Shown here piece by piece: positions 32,447 through 43,620 of a stretch of DNA of 64,000 bases. The DNA is taken from NCBI RefSeq assembly GCF_019649055.1, contig NW_026570340.1, positions 1 through 64,000 on the forward strand. Reading direction: 5' to 3'. The notes below the pieces were generated by a model. It was not told the origin of the DNA, did not search any database, and saw only the letters and a program-made list of their open reading frames with translations. The stretch's first letter is position 1. Each line of letters opens with the position of its first letter. The stretch is from Paramacrobiotus metropolitanus. Taxonomy: Eukaryota; Tardigrada; Eutardigrada; Parachela; Macrobiotidae. Position numbers and translations under genes: made by a program.

Positions 32447-33090
32447 CGGCTGTACTTGCTCTCTCGTCCCTCTCTAGCAGCACCACTCAGCGTTCATATG
32501 CTCGCGTTGGATAGAGTCCAGTCTGCGCAGCACACAGCTGATACGTCTGGCCGCGACATGCCGCCAGCACTATTCCACGCTTCGACAGACGCTCAAGAAC
32601 ACTCTCGCGGACACATCGCATTTTCAAGATATTAGGCCACACTGGCATCTTTGTTCTTCTTCCCGCAATCACGCGGTATTTGTTCAAAAAAGACATTTCG
32701 TGAGCTCCCTGCGCTTGCCTGTTACATAGGACTGGCGGTAATCTCCGTTGGCGCAACACTGAGTAATTAAGGTTTCTGCTGACGGCAAAAGATTAAGTTT
32801 AAGAGTTTCATTGTCGCTACATCAGCGCGACGGAGTTGTCTCCCTAAACTGTTGCTTACAGACACCGATTGGAGTTTGGTTGGCTTCGCCAACAAAACTT
32901 CGCCTCGTACTTGCACACTTCTACTCGCACTCTCGGAAAACACAGAGGCCGCGCCGTTTGTGAACGGCGCGCCACAATACCCTCAAATAGAACACTCATA
33001 GCCGGGTGCTGACTTCGCACTCAGGACCGGAAGTCCTGAATGTACGCATGCACAAGGTGTGTAGCCGGCATGGCCGGTTACCACACATCC
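32447..33090. other. Non-coding spacer
   Basis: Nothing recognisable apart from a short palindromic GCCGCGCCGTTTGTGAACGGCGC-like stretch near 32950 (core CGCCGTTTGTGAACGGCG). Confidence 0.35.
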
Positions 33091-33094
33091 TTAA

Positions 33095-33305
33095 GGAAAA
33101 TTGGTCAAGTACATGCATGGCGTCAAAAATGGGAAACATGCGCCAAAACTTTCGCTTTCGCGCACTCCGAAATCGCTTTTGCAGTATTAATTTTTGTGTC
33201 ATTTTAAAGCTACATAATTTGTATACATTGTTCGGAATATCTTTGTGCGCACAACATCCGGTTGCCGAGATATGGCGTACTAAAACAGGCCAAAAATTTA
33301 AATAA
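33095..33305. mobile_element. Half copy of the TTAA-type foldback MITE
   Basis: It starts after TTAA at 33091-33094 and shares TTTCGCTTTCGCGCACTCCG, TCATTTTAAAGCTA and CATCCGGTTGCCGAGATATG with the copies at 38.8, 62.2 and 63.6 kb. Only one arm is present. Confidence 0.6.
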
Positions 33306-35744
33306 CGCTGCCGCTCTTCTAATATTATTTTTATTTATGAATCTGCAAAGCCATCGTACTGTTTTGAATTTCGCAAAGTCATGTACAGTGTTCTGCTTGT
33401 TTTTTCTAGGTATTACCAAAGAAGAGTTGTTCAGCAGAAAATTTTTAAGCTAAACAGTTGCCAATCGTTACACTTTTTAGCTGCACCGGTAAAATTTCTC
33501 ACTCCGTTTTCTGCAAAAGCAAATTGTGTCCCACGTTATAGCTCCTGCTTACTTTGTTTCCTTCCTTATTCATTAAGATTGCCGACCATCACTTTCGGCC
33601 TGCTCGTCAAGCACGAAGGGGTAGTACGTTAACGTAGTAGTATTATTGGGCTGTGTTTCGGTTCTGTCAGTAATGCGTGTCAATGCATGTCACCGCCAAT
33701 AATGAATGTCCTACACTTACGTACCGAACAAGAACTGTTGACGTGTCCGTTCCATAATTTTTAGATTATCCGAGAAACAGAGACCTGGCTAGCATCGCAG
33801 CTACAGAGTACTACCTTCCATAACAGGTTATGAAGCAAGTTCCAGGGTCCACCTTGGATCGGCAGTCAGACTCTCCTGGCGCGCGTAAATCAAAAGGATT
33901 TTCAAGGGATTTATTAACAAGCACATCATCTGCGAATCTGGCATTTCACTTGATCACCGCTGGACTGTTGCGCTGCAGTAGAAAAGCGGTGATCTACTGA
34001 TTCTACTTTCTCCGGTTTTCACCCGAATGAAACGTCCTCACTCACCTTCACGCACTGTCCTTAACTCTGCTGTTAACATACTCGTACATACAGTACACGG
34101 TGTGTGCGAGTGACTAGAGCGCTGCTTCGCATGCGCTACTTGTGTACAACACTACACATCAACCGGCGCATAGGCTCCTCTGCGATCCATCGATGGATGT
34201 GGATGTCAATGTGAATGTGGGAAGTTGGATGTCTCCGCCATTTTGCCTCCCAGTTATCCGTAAAACTCGTACAATACGCTTGGTTTCCATGTGTATCTAG
34301 CTCTGTGTGTGTGTGCATGTTGTTATTTGCAGCTGGCGACTGGATGCACCTGCGATCGATATCGTCTACCAATTTAATCACATTGCCATCCGAGGAAACG
34401 GCCATAATTACTAATTACCACAACCTCCCAGCGGCAGCCGATCAATTCTATTACATTTTAGCAGAACAAGAAGCCGAAATAAAAATAGATATGAGGCATT
34501 TTTCTGAAATAATATTAGTAGCTTGACGAGTGCATCGGCTTTGGAAGATGAGAATTGAAGACGCAACAATTTCCAATCAACCCCATTAATGCGCAAGGGC
34601 CAATTGTACGCACAATTCCCAAAAACAGCGTCAATTTCCCGTGTAGAAACATACCAATCATACTCGTATGCATCGCACTATCGGCTCCAGCACTGCGCAC
34701 AGCACTTGTGTCGTTTCCTGAATCATCCCACGTTTTTAACCGCAGCGTTATCGACATCACAGCTCCGGCTGCCGCACGCCGAGATCACTTCTGCCTGGCT
34801 GCTGGCGGGCGGCGGCCCGTAAAGCGGCGGCCAGAGTATGTTGCTTTCATCTACCCACCCACCAGCTATACATGTTACATTCAGTACATATTACATACAT
34901 ATACATGTTACATGGCGCCCAGGAAGAGGAGGGTATACGTAACTATGTATCTCCTAGAGCATAGAAAGGTTATGCATGAATATCTGTACAATAGGTGGGT
35001 GCTAATACTATACGGTAGATGCATAAGTGGTACAGTCTGCACATGCACACTACTTCGAAGTTCGGGATTTGTATATTGTTCATTCACCTTGCAAATAACC
35101 TCTGCACAGGCACCGATGGCGCCATCACTACCTGGCGCCGCTGGGCGTTAACAACGCTTCCGCTCGTTCCGGATAGCCGCTCCAGCAGGGGCAGCAGGAG
35201 CCAACACAAACGAAATGCTACTTCCACGTTGAGCGAAAACGTTCTTTGATGCACGACTAACGGCCACTGCCCAACTTGACCTGAAGTCAACATAACCACA
35301 CTGTCCACATTTGCCTTCAGAATCAATTATGTACAAGACCGAATCAATTTCCGTCCGCCTGATATTCTCAGTAAGTAATTACTTTTTTAGTAGACACGCG
35401 CAGATTGCTCCAAGCAAAGCGACTAAAACCAAATCACGTATGTACAGTACTTTAATAGGCTTTTTAGCTTATAACTAAAAGCCAAAACAGATTGTTTTAC
35501 AGGCTACTGGCAACTTTATTAAGACGTATCTTAATGTTTTTGTTACGCTTTAAGTAATTATGAAGTTTATATTGAACCGGTTGACAGTACACAATAAACC
35601 TACTCGTGCCATTCGTTCAGTTGGCCATCCATAGTAAGTGAATGGGCGATAGTGGTACAAAATGCGGCCACCAGTTATTTCAAATTCCACTACCGGTTCA
35701 CAATTTAGCATAGCATACTTCACACGTAGTACTTTCAATTTTTA
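33306..35744. other. Gene-free stretch
   Basis: No coding, RNA or repeat feature could be supported. Several 60-200 codon frames are open but lack domain or composition signal. Confidence 0.35.
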
Positions 35745-35835
35745 AAAAAAACTTGAACCGTTTTCTTGCCACTGCGCCATTAAAAAAACAGTGACGGGAC
35801 ACTTAAGCCATGCAACCCAAGCCACTGCGCCACAC
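35745..35835 (-). repeat. tRNA-like (SINE-type) fragment
   Basis: Two A-box-like TGGCGCAGTGGC sequences (about 35833-35822 and 35786-35775) are followed by GGTTCAAGTTT and a run of eight T on the minus strand. This looks like a collapsed relative of tRNA-derived repeats. Confidence 0.4.
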
Positions 35836-36255
35836 CATGAATACTGCAGTCTCGCACTTCCAGACACTAGCAAAATCATTTTGCTCTTTGAAATTAGATT
35901 GAATATCGTAACAGGTTGCTATGCCAAAGAATTCATGCGTTATAACCAACATGCTCCATAATTACCGAATTTTCACCTTAACTGAAATTGCACTTCCATC
36001 GAAATATTTGTTGGCAAAGCTCGTACACGTGCGTATTGCAAGTTAAAAGGTAACGCTACGTGTAGTCGGTGCGAGTACAGGATGCCGGTTTGCGACACAC
36101 CGATGTTTTTTTTGTCAGTAGCGATGCGCTACTGCCGCTTGTGCTATTCAGGTGCGAGGACCCAAGTGAATCCTTAATCAAATGCGCGATTAATGCCAGT
36201 TAATGGAGCTGCTTCTGCCGGAACCGTACTCCGAGTACTTCTACTGCATATGCAG

Positions 36256-36314
36256 TATTTATTACCAGTAATTAGGTCGGATATCCGACCTAATTTAATT
36301 ACTGGTAATAAATA
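36256..36314. repeat. Near-perfect palindrome, 59 bp
   Basis: The arms TATTTATTACCAGTAATTA and their complement meet at GGTCGGATATCCGACC. The right arm has five extra bases (AATTT). Confidence 0.65.
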
Positions 36315-37203
36315 TTGTCTCCCGAATTTGCCAATGGCGCATTTACGAGGTATAAGACATTTCGCTAAACACACAGCCACAGTGTAGGAGTACAAACTCT
36401 TCATTTATCTGTACTGTACATGCATCACTAGACCATACATTACTAATACATTACTAGTAGTATTATAACGCAGTCTTCAGATTCGTAGTTGCCGTTCCTG
36501 GCGGTAGCGGTGAAAACATCGTCGATCGTCGACAATATCAAGCGAAGAGTATCAGTATATACAGTAGTTAACGTGCCCATGATGTCCAGAATGCCGGCGC
36601 AGTACATCATACACATCGTCCACCGAGCCCTCCTGCATTAGACCGGTTCCTTAAGGATTTTCTGAAAGGTCACCATAAGCAGCACATCGCCCAGCCCAAT
36701 AGATACCGCAGTGCGTGTTATAACCGCGTGCTTTACGTACATATAATTATGGGAATTAAGTTGGATACGAAAGCGGATGAATGTTGTCTAAGCGGTTCAC
36801 CATGTGTGACTAAATGTTCTGCCCAGCGGCAGCTTGCCATGAGCGTGACTAGACACATTCATCGGAAGCTATTTAATTTTAAACCTGATTTTAGTTTTCG
36901 TTCTTCCCGTTCGTACGCGACGTTCTAATAAATTAGCGCGGTGATCTGATCACAAAGTGAACTGGTGTTTTTCGATTCTGGTAATTGTAATCATAGCTGC
37001 TTCGTGACCTCGCACCCTTTTCCAACCTGAACAGTCGCAAGCTTCCTCGAAGCGCTGAATAACAATTTGAGTTGAGATGCTTTAAGAGCAGCGTTTTATT
37101 ATCAAGCTAACAAAAAGCTCTGTACAGGAGAAGACCATACAATTATTAAACAAAATGAGTGTATTACGTAATGTATGTCCCCGTAACATAGCGGACGCGG
37201 TGT
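36315..37203. other. Spacer with an exon-like stretch
   Basis: On the minus strand, about 36460-36720, a GC-richer frame reads coherently apart from one TAG (segments SIGLGDVLLMVTFQKIL and GILDIMGTLTTVYTDTLRLI). It may be a decayed exon. No family was assigned. Confidence 0.2.
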
Positions 37204-37515
37204 TTAGTTGTCCTGCATGGCGCCGGCGCGGTCATCCGCCTTGAGCAGCCACTGCACCGCGGCTTCCAGTTTGACTAGTCGGTTCTGCGCCTGCTGGAGG
37301 AGGCGGTGGTGGGCGTGGAGATGGCAGGCCATGTAGGCGAGAAGTCCCAGCAGCACCGTGACGCAACCGGTCACCATGCCCAGCACGAAGGCCAGCAGTC
37401 CCGGCGTGTCCATACCCTTCACGAACTGCACAACATAACCAATTACACAGGGACACTCCGTGCCGCTGACGGCCGTCCAGCCGTCGCCCGCTGACTGCAC
37501 CGCACTGGTATTCAT
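37204..37515 (-). CDS. Small single-pass membrane protein ORF (103 aa)
   Basis: The start is the ATG of MNTSAVQSAGDGWT. One strong hydrophobic segment (about residues 36-60, GLLAFVLGMVTGCVTVLLGLLAYMAC) precedes a His/Arg-rich juxtamembrane turn (HLHAHHRLLQQ) and a helical, coiled-coil-like cytosolic tail (RLVKLEAAVQWLL). The pyrimidine-rich sequence ending just before the ATG could be a splice acceptor region, so this may be a last exon. Local GC content is higher than the surroundings. No family was recognised. Confidence 0.45.
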   Translation of the reverse strand: MNTSAVQSAGDGWTAVSGTECPCVIGYVVQFVKGMDTPGLLAFVLGMVTGCVTVLLGLLAYMACHLHAHHRLLQQAQNRLVKLEAAVQWLLKADDRAGAMQDN

Positions 37516-38420
37516 GGCCAGGAACGGAAGAAAAAGACAACAGCCTGATGAATAAACGGAATCCAAACGCGGTTTTCTGCAGTATGCGTTAAAAACGATG
37601 CAGCGATTTATTTGGTTGGGTTGTCACGGCACAATTCGTGGGTTATAAACGGCAACCGAGACCTGGTCGCTATCTTCTATTCTGTTCGTTTGTTCTGCTT
37701 GCTGGATCTGTATGTATTCGTTGTACTGTATATTTCTGCACTTAATGCAGTCGGCGGAAAATACTCCGCGAAAACACATGACAGGTGTCAGTAGAATTGC
37801 CGGTTTTCTGAATGCTACAAGCCGGTGCGATTGCTGGTGTGTAATAGTCAATTACAAAGCGGAAACGGCGAATTGCCAACTTCCTCGAACTGCTCTCATT
37901 ACAGACGTTTAATGTTGTCAGGAAACAATACTTTCCCTGCTGGCAATTGGCAAAGTGAAGGGAAACTGCATTTCCATCGAAATAGAAATTAATGTGGATG
38001 TACAGCTTCCGTATTATATTGCACGAATATAAATTAATGCAAGATTCCATATGATGCCGGTTTGCGGAATCCTTACAGTAACAATTTACATAAAGATTTT
38101 GCAGCATCATTAACAAGAATATGTTTCATATTAGCGGATGTTAGCTGATTGTTGTACAACAATGAATTCAAGTACAAAACCAAAAATATAGCAAGTTATG
38201 ATTTAGTGGAATATGCTACAAATTAGAATATACTCGTGGAATTGTACATAAACATACACTGTGCAGATGGCCACTGACTGACTCATATTGACTCATATAC
38301 ACTGATACACTGACACTGACTCATATACACTGACTCATATTGTCACAGCGTGGCCATTTTTTCAACTACGTATATTATGCAAGCTGCATTATACAATTTG
38401 TAATATTATGCCGGGTTTAC
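37516..38420. other. Non-coding spacer
   Basis: It includes a short tandem of CACTGACTCATATA units at 38275-38345. Otherwise nothing is seen. Confidence 0.4.
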
Positions 38421-38533
38421 CGCATGGCTTCGGCCTGCGTGTGTAGGTCCAGATGCTGCAGCATCTCCGTTAGGAAGATAGATGGCAGCCGGTAAGTGAC
38501 GCAAACCAGCTGTCCGACAACTTGTTCCGGCAT
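38421..38533 (-). pseudogene. Orphan F-box exon of the 29-32 kb gene family
   Basis: It reads LPSIFLTEMLQHLDLHTQAE preceded by MPEQVVGQLVCV and ends CATGCG|GTAAAC. The F-box-like pattern and the phase-2 donor right after the MR codon match exon 2 of the gene at 29016-31752. No Tudor-like exon upstream or matching exon downstream was found, so it is a relic or part of an unseen gene. Confidence 0.55.
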
Positions 38534-38802
38534 CCGTGAGCGGCTTTCACTTCCTATGCAGCGTTCCACGCCTGAAAATACAGCGGACAACCGGTTCAGA
38601 ACACAACTGGAAGGGAGAAATCCTGCGACATTTACAAGTCTCTTCCCAAGAGGCGGGACGTAAAACGCAAATTTGTGTAAGGGTCGCTTTCACGCTGGTC
38701 TTAGAGTGCAAGCGTTTTGTTATGATTCTAAAATAAATCTAAAAAAATAATTAGGAATTCTTTTTACAAGTCAAAAAACATATGCAACAGTGGTTGGGTT
38801 AA

Positions 38803-39467
38803 GGACCATGGCCCGGTACATAGTGTCAAAAATGGTATACATACACTAAAGCTATCGCTTTCGCGCACTCCGAATCACTTTTTCATAATACTTTATGTCA
38901 TTTTAAAGCTAAATGATTTGTATACGTTGTTTCGAAAACCGTTTGCGCGCGCACCATCCGGTTGCCGAGATATGGCGCATTAAAATTGGTGAAAAGTTTA
39001 AATGCATTCTTGTGTATCAGAAGTCTAGTTATTACCCGATCTTGAGACTCGGCTGTAAAAGACATATGGCCATAAAGCCAGAAGTGAACCAATAGCAGAT
39101 CCATGGAATTTTTTCAGATGTAAAAATGAATTTTAAAATTTTTTCAATTCATTTTAAAATCGGAAAAAAAGCTATGGATCTGATACTGGTTCACTTTCGA
39201 CTCCAAGGCGATGTGACGCTCCTAGCAAAGTTCAAGAAAATCGGGTAATAACCAAATGTTCGGTACACAACAATGCATTTAAGCTTTTCGCCCATTTCAT
39301 TTCGTCATATCTCGGCAACCGGATGTTACGCGCGCAAACGATTTTCAGAGCAATGTGTACAGAGTACAAATCGTTAAGCTTCAGAATGACATGAAGTATT
39401 ACATAAAAGTGCTTCGTAGTGCGCGAACGCGAAAGGTTTATTACATGTACCGGGCCATTTTCCTTCG
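38803..39467. mobile_element. TTAA-type foldback MITE, about 665 bp
   Basis: The two long arms are inverted copies: GGCCCGGTACATAG at the left against CATGTACCGGGCC at the right. Shared internal blocks (TTTCGCGCACTCCG, CCGGTTGCCGAGATATG) meet at an AATTCATTTTAAAAT core. The left end abuts TTAA; the right-hand TTAA is lost. Confidence 0.75.
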
Positions 39468-40712
39468 CTATGTACGTTATGTACCGCGCCAAGACCATGT
39501 TCGTGGAATCGTACATCTTTTGTACGTCGTATTGCAAGGAAGGCTCCCTTCTATCTGTACAAGGCACAAGCACAAAATCAGTGCACACAGGCTATAACAA
39601 CAGACTACCTGTACACCACAGGTGACGTGCCCAGCGGAAGTAGGCCTGTCGCTAAAACGCTTTACGTTCTCCCACAATGCCGCTAAATACTAGTACTGTC
39701 TGCTTGTCAGAAGTTATCGATCACTGTTTTCACAGAAAGAACAGTTTTCACTGATAAAAATGTACATACAACTCTTTCGAGGTTACGAAATTTCTGTGCA
39801 GCTATTCACTGACGCAAAATGGATGCGCGAATACACTTTGGTTAAATAAGCGTCTTCTTTAGTCAAATGTAGTTCCGCAGACCAAAGCCAAAAGCCAAAC
39901 TGCGCTGACAAGATCCACCCGATACGGAACGGCTCGCCTTCACAGCAGCTGCGACCAGCCCACCGTCATTCCGGTCACAGCTGGCCCTGCAGATGCCGGC
40001 TCAGCCGACTGCAGGTTGGTCAGCTGCAGTCCATCCATCGGCAGTTGGATCGGTTGTACATCCTGCATTTTTAAACTAGTCGGGAGCCGGTTATGGCATC
40101 GAACTGAAAGGAGAGCCGGAATATGGAATTTGTCAAAGTATACCATAATCATTAACACCGGCCTTGTCACAGCAGCGCGGCGTCGGTGTGCGAGCGGAGG
40201 ACGAGACGGCGCGTTCCGCACATGACGCCGAAGCCGGCCGCCAGTCAACCGGGCAGATGTGCGCCTGTGGGCTGTAGCAGCGTGCCCGGCTTGGTTGATG
40301 GTTAGGTGCACGTGCAGACGCAGCAGCCAAATCAGGCTGCCAGCGATACTGCCACCGGCATCGCACTGCTGCTGCACCGGCACATGAGCTGTCCATGACG
40401 AAGATAAGGATGCTGATGCACCACTACCAATGGGAAGCCTCATCAGCCAAGAAACCCCGTATACTGTCAGGTGGGCAATTGCGCATACAGTGTTATCGAC
40501 CTCTGATTATGTCACGTGTTATGTCAATAATGATTGTGGTAATGGGGACCAGCAGTGGCAGTCTAGATCTGGGTTGACTTGTTAATTTTGAATCATTTTA
40601 GTTAGCTCTACCAGCGCAGGCTTATACTTGCTTAGATAAATGTGGATAATTGTGGTAATGCCAAGCGTGAACTGTTTATATATCACAGTGTAATATGCGC
40701 TAACACTCACTG
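39468..40712. other. Spacer with weak exon-like GC-rich stretch
   Basis: At 39940-40440 the minus strand is GC-rich with overlapping open frames, one ending PASAGPAVTGMTVGWSQLL. No frame is clearly coding and no splice model was convincing. Confidence 0.25.
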
Positions 40713-40902
40713 GGCGACGCGAGGTGAGAGCTGGGCGTGGTCCGGCCCGAGCTGCCGGACGCATGCACACCCGGTCGGCGGCATCCGCATTGCGAGAGTG
40801 GCGGTTGGAAGGGGCGCTACATGCCCGTCGGGCAGCCGGGAGGTCGGTACTGGCAGGCGCTTCTGAAATCCCGGCGGTCCGATGGGAGATTTCGGTGGTT
40901 TA
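40713..40902 (+). other. Exon-like stretch
   Basis: A GC-rich frame reads GELGVVRPELPDACTPGRRH then YMPVGQPGGRYWQALLKSRR and ends at TAA. It has coding-like composition and regular spacing of C, W and Y, but no upstream exon or start was identified. It may be a decayed exon. Confidence 0.25.
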
Positions 40903-43479
40903 ATTAATGTGTGACAGCGCCACTGTGTCTATACATGTCACGGCCCACGCGAGACCCATTCCTATGTCGTGCAGTCGTCGCACAGGGGATTTCTTGTTGG
41001 TGGTCCTTTGCTCTACACCATAGGCATGATGTGGGCCAAGTCTTCGAACCATTAAAACCTTTAAAACTGTTATTCTTACTACACTACCCTCGAGAACTCG
41101 AATCGGACATTCCGCGTTTTTCGGCTATTGTGACTGATTTGACGTAAGAGATACGTTTAGCTTATTAGTTATTATGTAGTTTTATTAATTTTGCGCTTCC
41201 GGTATAGAAGTTTCTATACTCCTCAAGTGAATTTTCCTTATTCGTAAATGGTGAAATTTTGCTCATAGTTTCACGGATGAGCACGCTTTCTTTCCCACTT
41301 GCAACGATAGATAATGTAGTGCACTGGGCTTGCATATAGTGGCCATCTTCTAACAGTAAGCGCAAACATTGCGCGAATTATGCATTAGACGGATCTTTAC
41401 GTGTCAAATAACAAACTTGTCCCGTAATTTCTAACGTAAAGACTACAGGTATTTAACATTTAGTACGCATGTAACGCGAAGCTTGGGGTACGAGCGATCG
41501 CCACTAATCTGAAACGATATAGTAATAAAGCTAATAAATACTGCAAATCATTTTAATCATCAATAAATTTATCCTTACTGTCACGTATTACAAATAGGGA
41601 TTTTAATACCACATGAACGCTGGCCAGTCAGTATGAGAACTGAACACCAAACAGCAGGAAATACGACTACCACAAAGCAACTGTTGCTAAGTACAACATG
41701 ACAACACTACACTTACTGCAGTGCGAAGTCCACTGATCACCTGAAAATAATTACAGATGCTTGTATATAAGTTGGTAAATTTGTGTGTACAAGTTTGCAC
41801 ATGCGTTTGTTTATATTATTTTATTTGCACAAATTGTACTGTATAGAAGTCTGTATATAAGTTTTTAAATTATTTTGTTGTATATATGTACGTCGGTGTT
41901 GTGCTAGTCGCGACGGGTCTTTAAAATTTGGTTTTCTTTGTACTGCTCCAGTCAATCTCGTGGTTGAGCAAGGGTTTTAAAATGATTCAGTAACACCTGT
42001 AAATGCTGTACCTGTAGGTATATGTTTCTGTACCGTGTAAGGTGTAGGTTCGGTTGCATTTTACTGTGCGTCGCGCAGGAGAATCCTTGGAAGCTTTGAG
42101 ACGTCTGAATGTTCACGAATCAGGTTGAAAACGGCACCTAGCTCTGCCACCTGCAATGATTTCTATAATTTGTTCTCTATTTTTCACCCGAAGTTGTGCA
42201 GAAGCAGCCCCTTTTTCGCACGAAAATCAAATTCAAAACGGAAGATTTCGAAAACTGCCAAATGTGAACCAAATCACGGTGCCATACCGGGCGGTGCCAC
42301 CTGCGTTATGCGCCGGAAGTCCCTGAGATTCGTTACTGTACAACGTTTAGCTTTGAGCTCTTCGTGAAGTCTTAATGTAATCAACCAGCAAATAGATATT
42401 TGCAGGAGTACAGGACAACTTGAAGGCAATCACTCATACGCATTTCGAATTACGCATGTTAAAGCGAATCAACAATAAAAAAATACGCAACACCTGTGCG
42501 GCCGACTGCTGTACATATCTACGTATTTGTTTGACGATGTGTGTAAGAGCTTGTCTACCGGCTATGGTGGCCTCTAATAATTAAAATGTTCCTCTAGCGT
42601 TCTGAATAAATGCAGTCAAAATGATTCACTTGATTAATGTTCTTTATTTTGGCTTCTGGTTTCCACATTTTTACGGGATAACTCCGAAACTTCGACTAGG
42701 CTTGTATTGGTCGTTGACGTTTCCTAAAAGATTAACTTTTATCATAGGTTTTGATTGCGGATAGAGGAAAAAAATCAATCACGTTTCGGCGGCAAGGTTT
42801 AGGGTCCCCTGGGGGTCCCCTCCTGCCCGCTTTCAAATTCGAGGGAAGTGTACTACTCTTACTAGCGTTAACGCAGATGCCGTGCGCTATCTTATGCTTA
42901 CTACAAATACAGTAAGGAACTTCGGTACTCGTACAGTAACTAATGGTAACGGTACCAGACATCCACTACCGTTTTCGGTAACGGTTTATTTTTATGTACT
43001 TTAAAATGGATGATGTTCTCTTATATTGTTCTCTTGTAGGCATGACTCCATTTTTTCAGTGATTTATATTTGCTTGCCGATAGAAAATGAGAAATAGAGC
43101 GCTATAATACTGGTTAGTACCCTGGTGTTTTATGTGTGTATGTACAGTAGGTGCTTCGCAATTCGCCTAGAATATAATACAAAATTTCTCCTGAATACGT
43201 TTGCTGACGGTCTTTACTACGTATTACACAAACTCATATTCCGCGGTACCCATTTTTGTGGGCGGTCATATTACCAGTTATCCTTAGAGTTAAAGTGCCT
43301 CCTAATGCAGGCAGCAGTATCAAAAAGAGACCAGCAATTATGTAGATCTGATTATAAATTGTGATGCAGGAGCAAGATAAAAGCGTAATAATAATCGCTT
43401 GTTGTCAACACTGCACCAGTGCCAGGAACATGTACCAGTTCAAACGCTTCTTTAACCAATTACAGATAGAAAGTTTCTT
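40903..43479. other. Gene-free stretch
   Basis: AT-rich; no supported gene, RNA or repeat. Confidence 0.4.
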
Positions 43480-43620
43480 ACGTTGTACTAACATCGTCTG
43501 CTGACACGCTCGTTTTTGTAGTAATACGTGCCAGCGCTATTAAGAGCATGTGGACAGCTGCATTAAATCAGCTTGCTGTTGTTGTTGAGTGTCGATTTCG
43601 CTGATAAGTTGCCGTGCACA
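43480..43620 (+). promoter_or_regulatory. Upstream region shared by the AChBP-like copies (copy 1)
   Basis: It contains the block AATACGTGCCAGCGCTATTAA and a GCTTGCTGTTGTTGTTGAGT-like segment before the ATG that recur before copies 2, 3 and 4. No TATA box is evident. Confidence 0.4.

Noticed and set aside
36460-36720. Potassium-channel pore exon (SIGLGD)
   Set aside because: Only a short motif resembles a selectivity filter; flanking sequence does not fit and a stop interrupts it.
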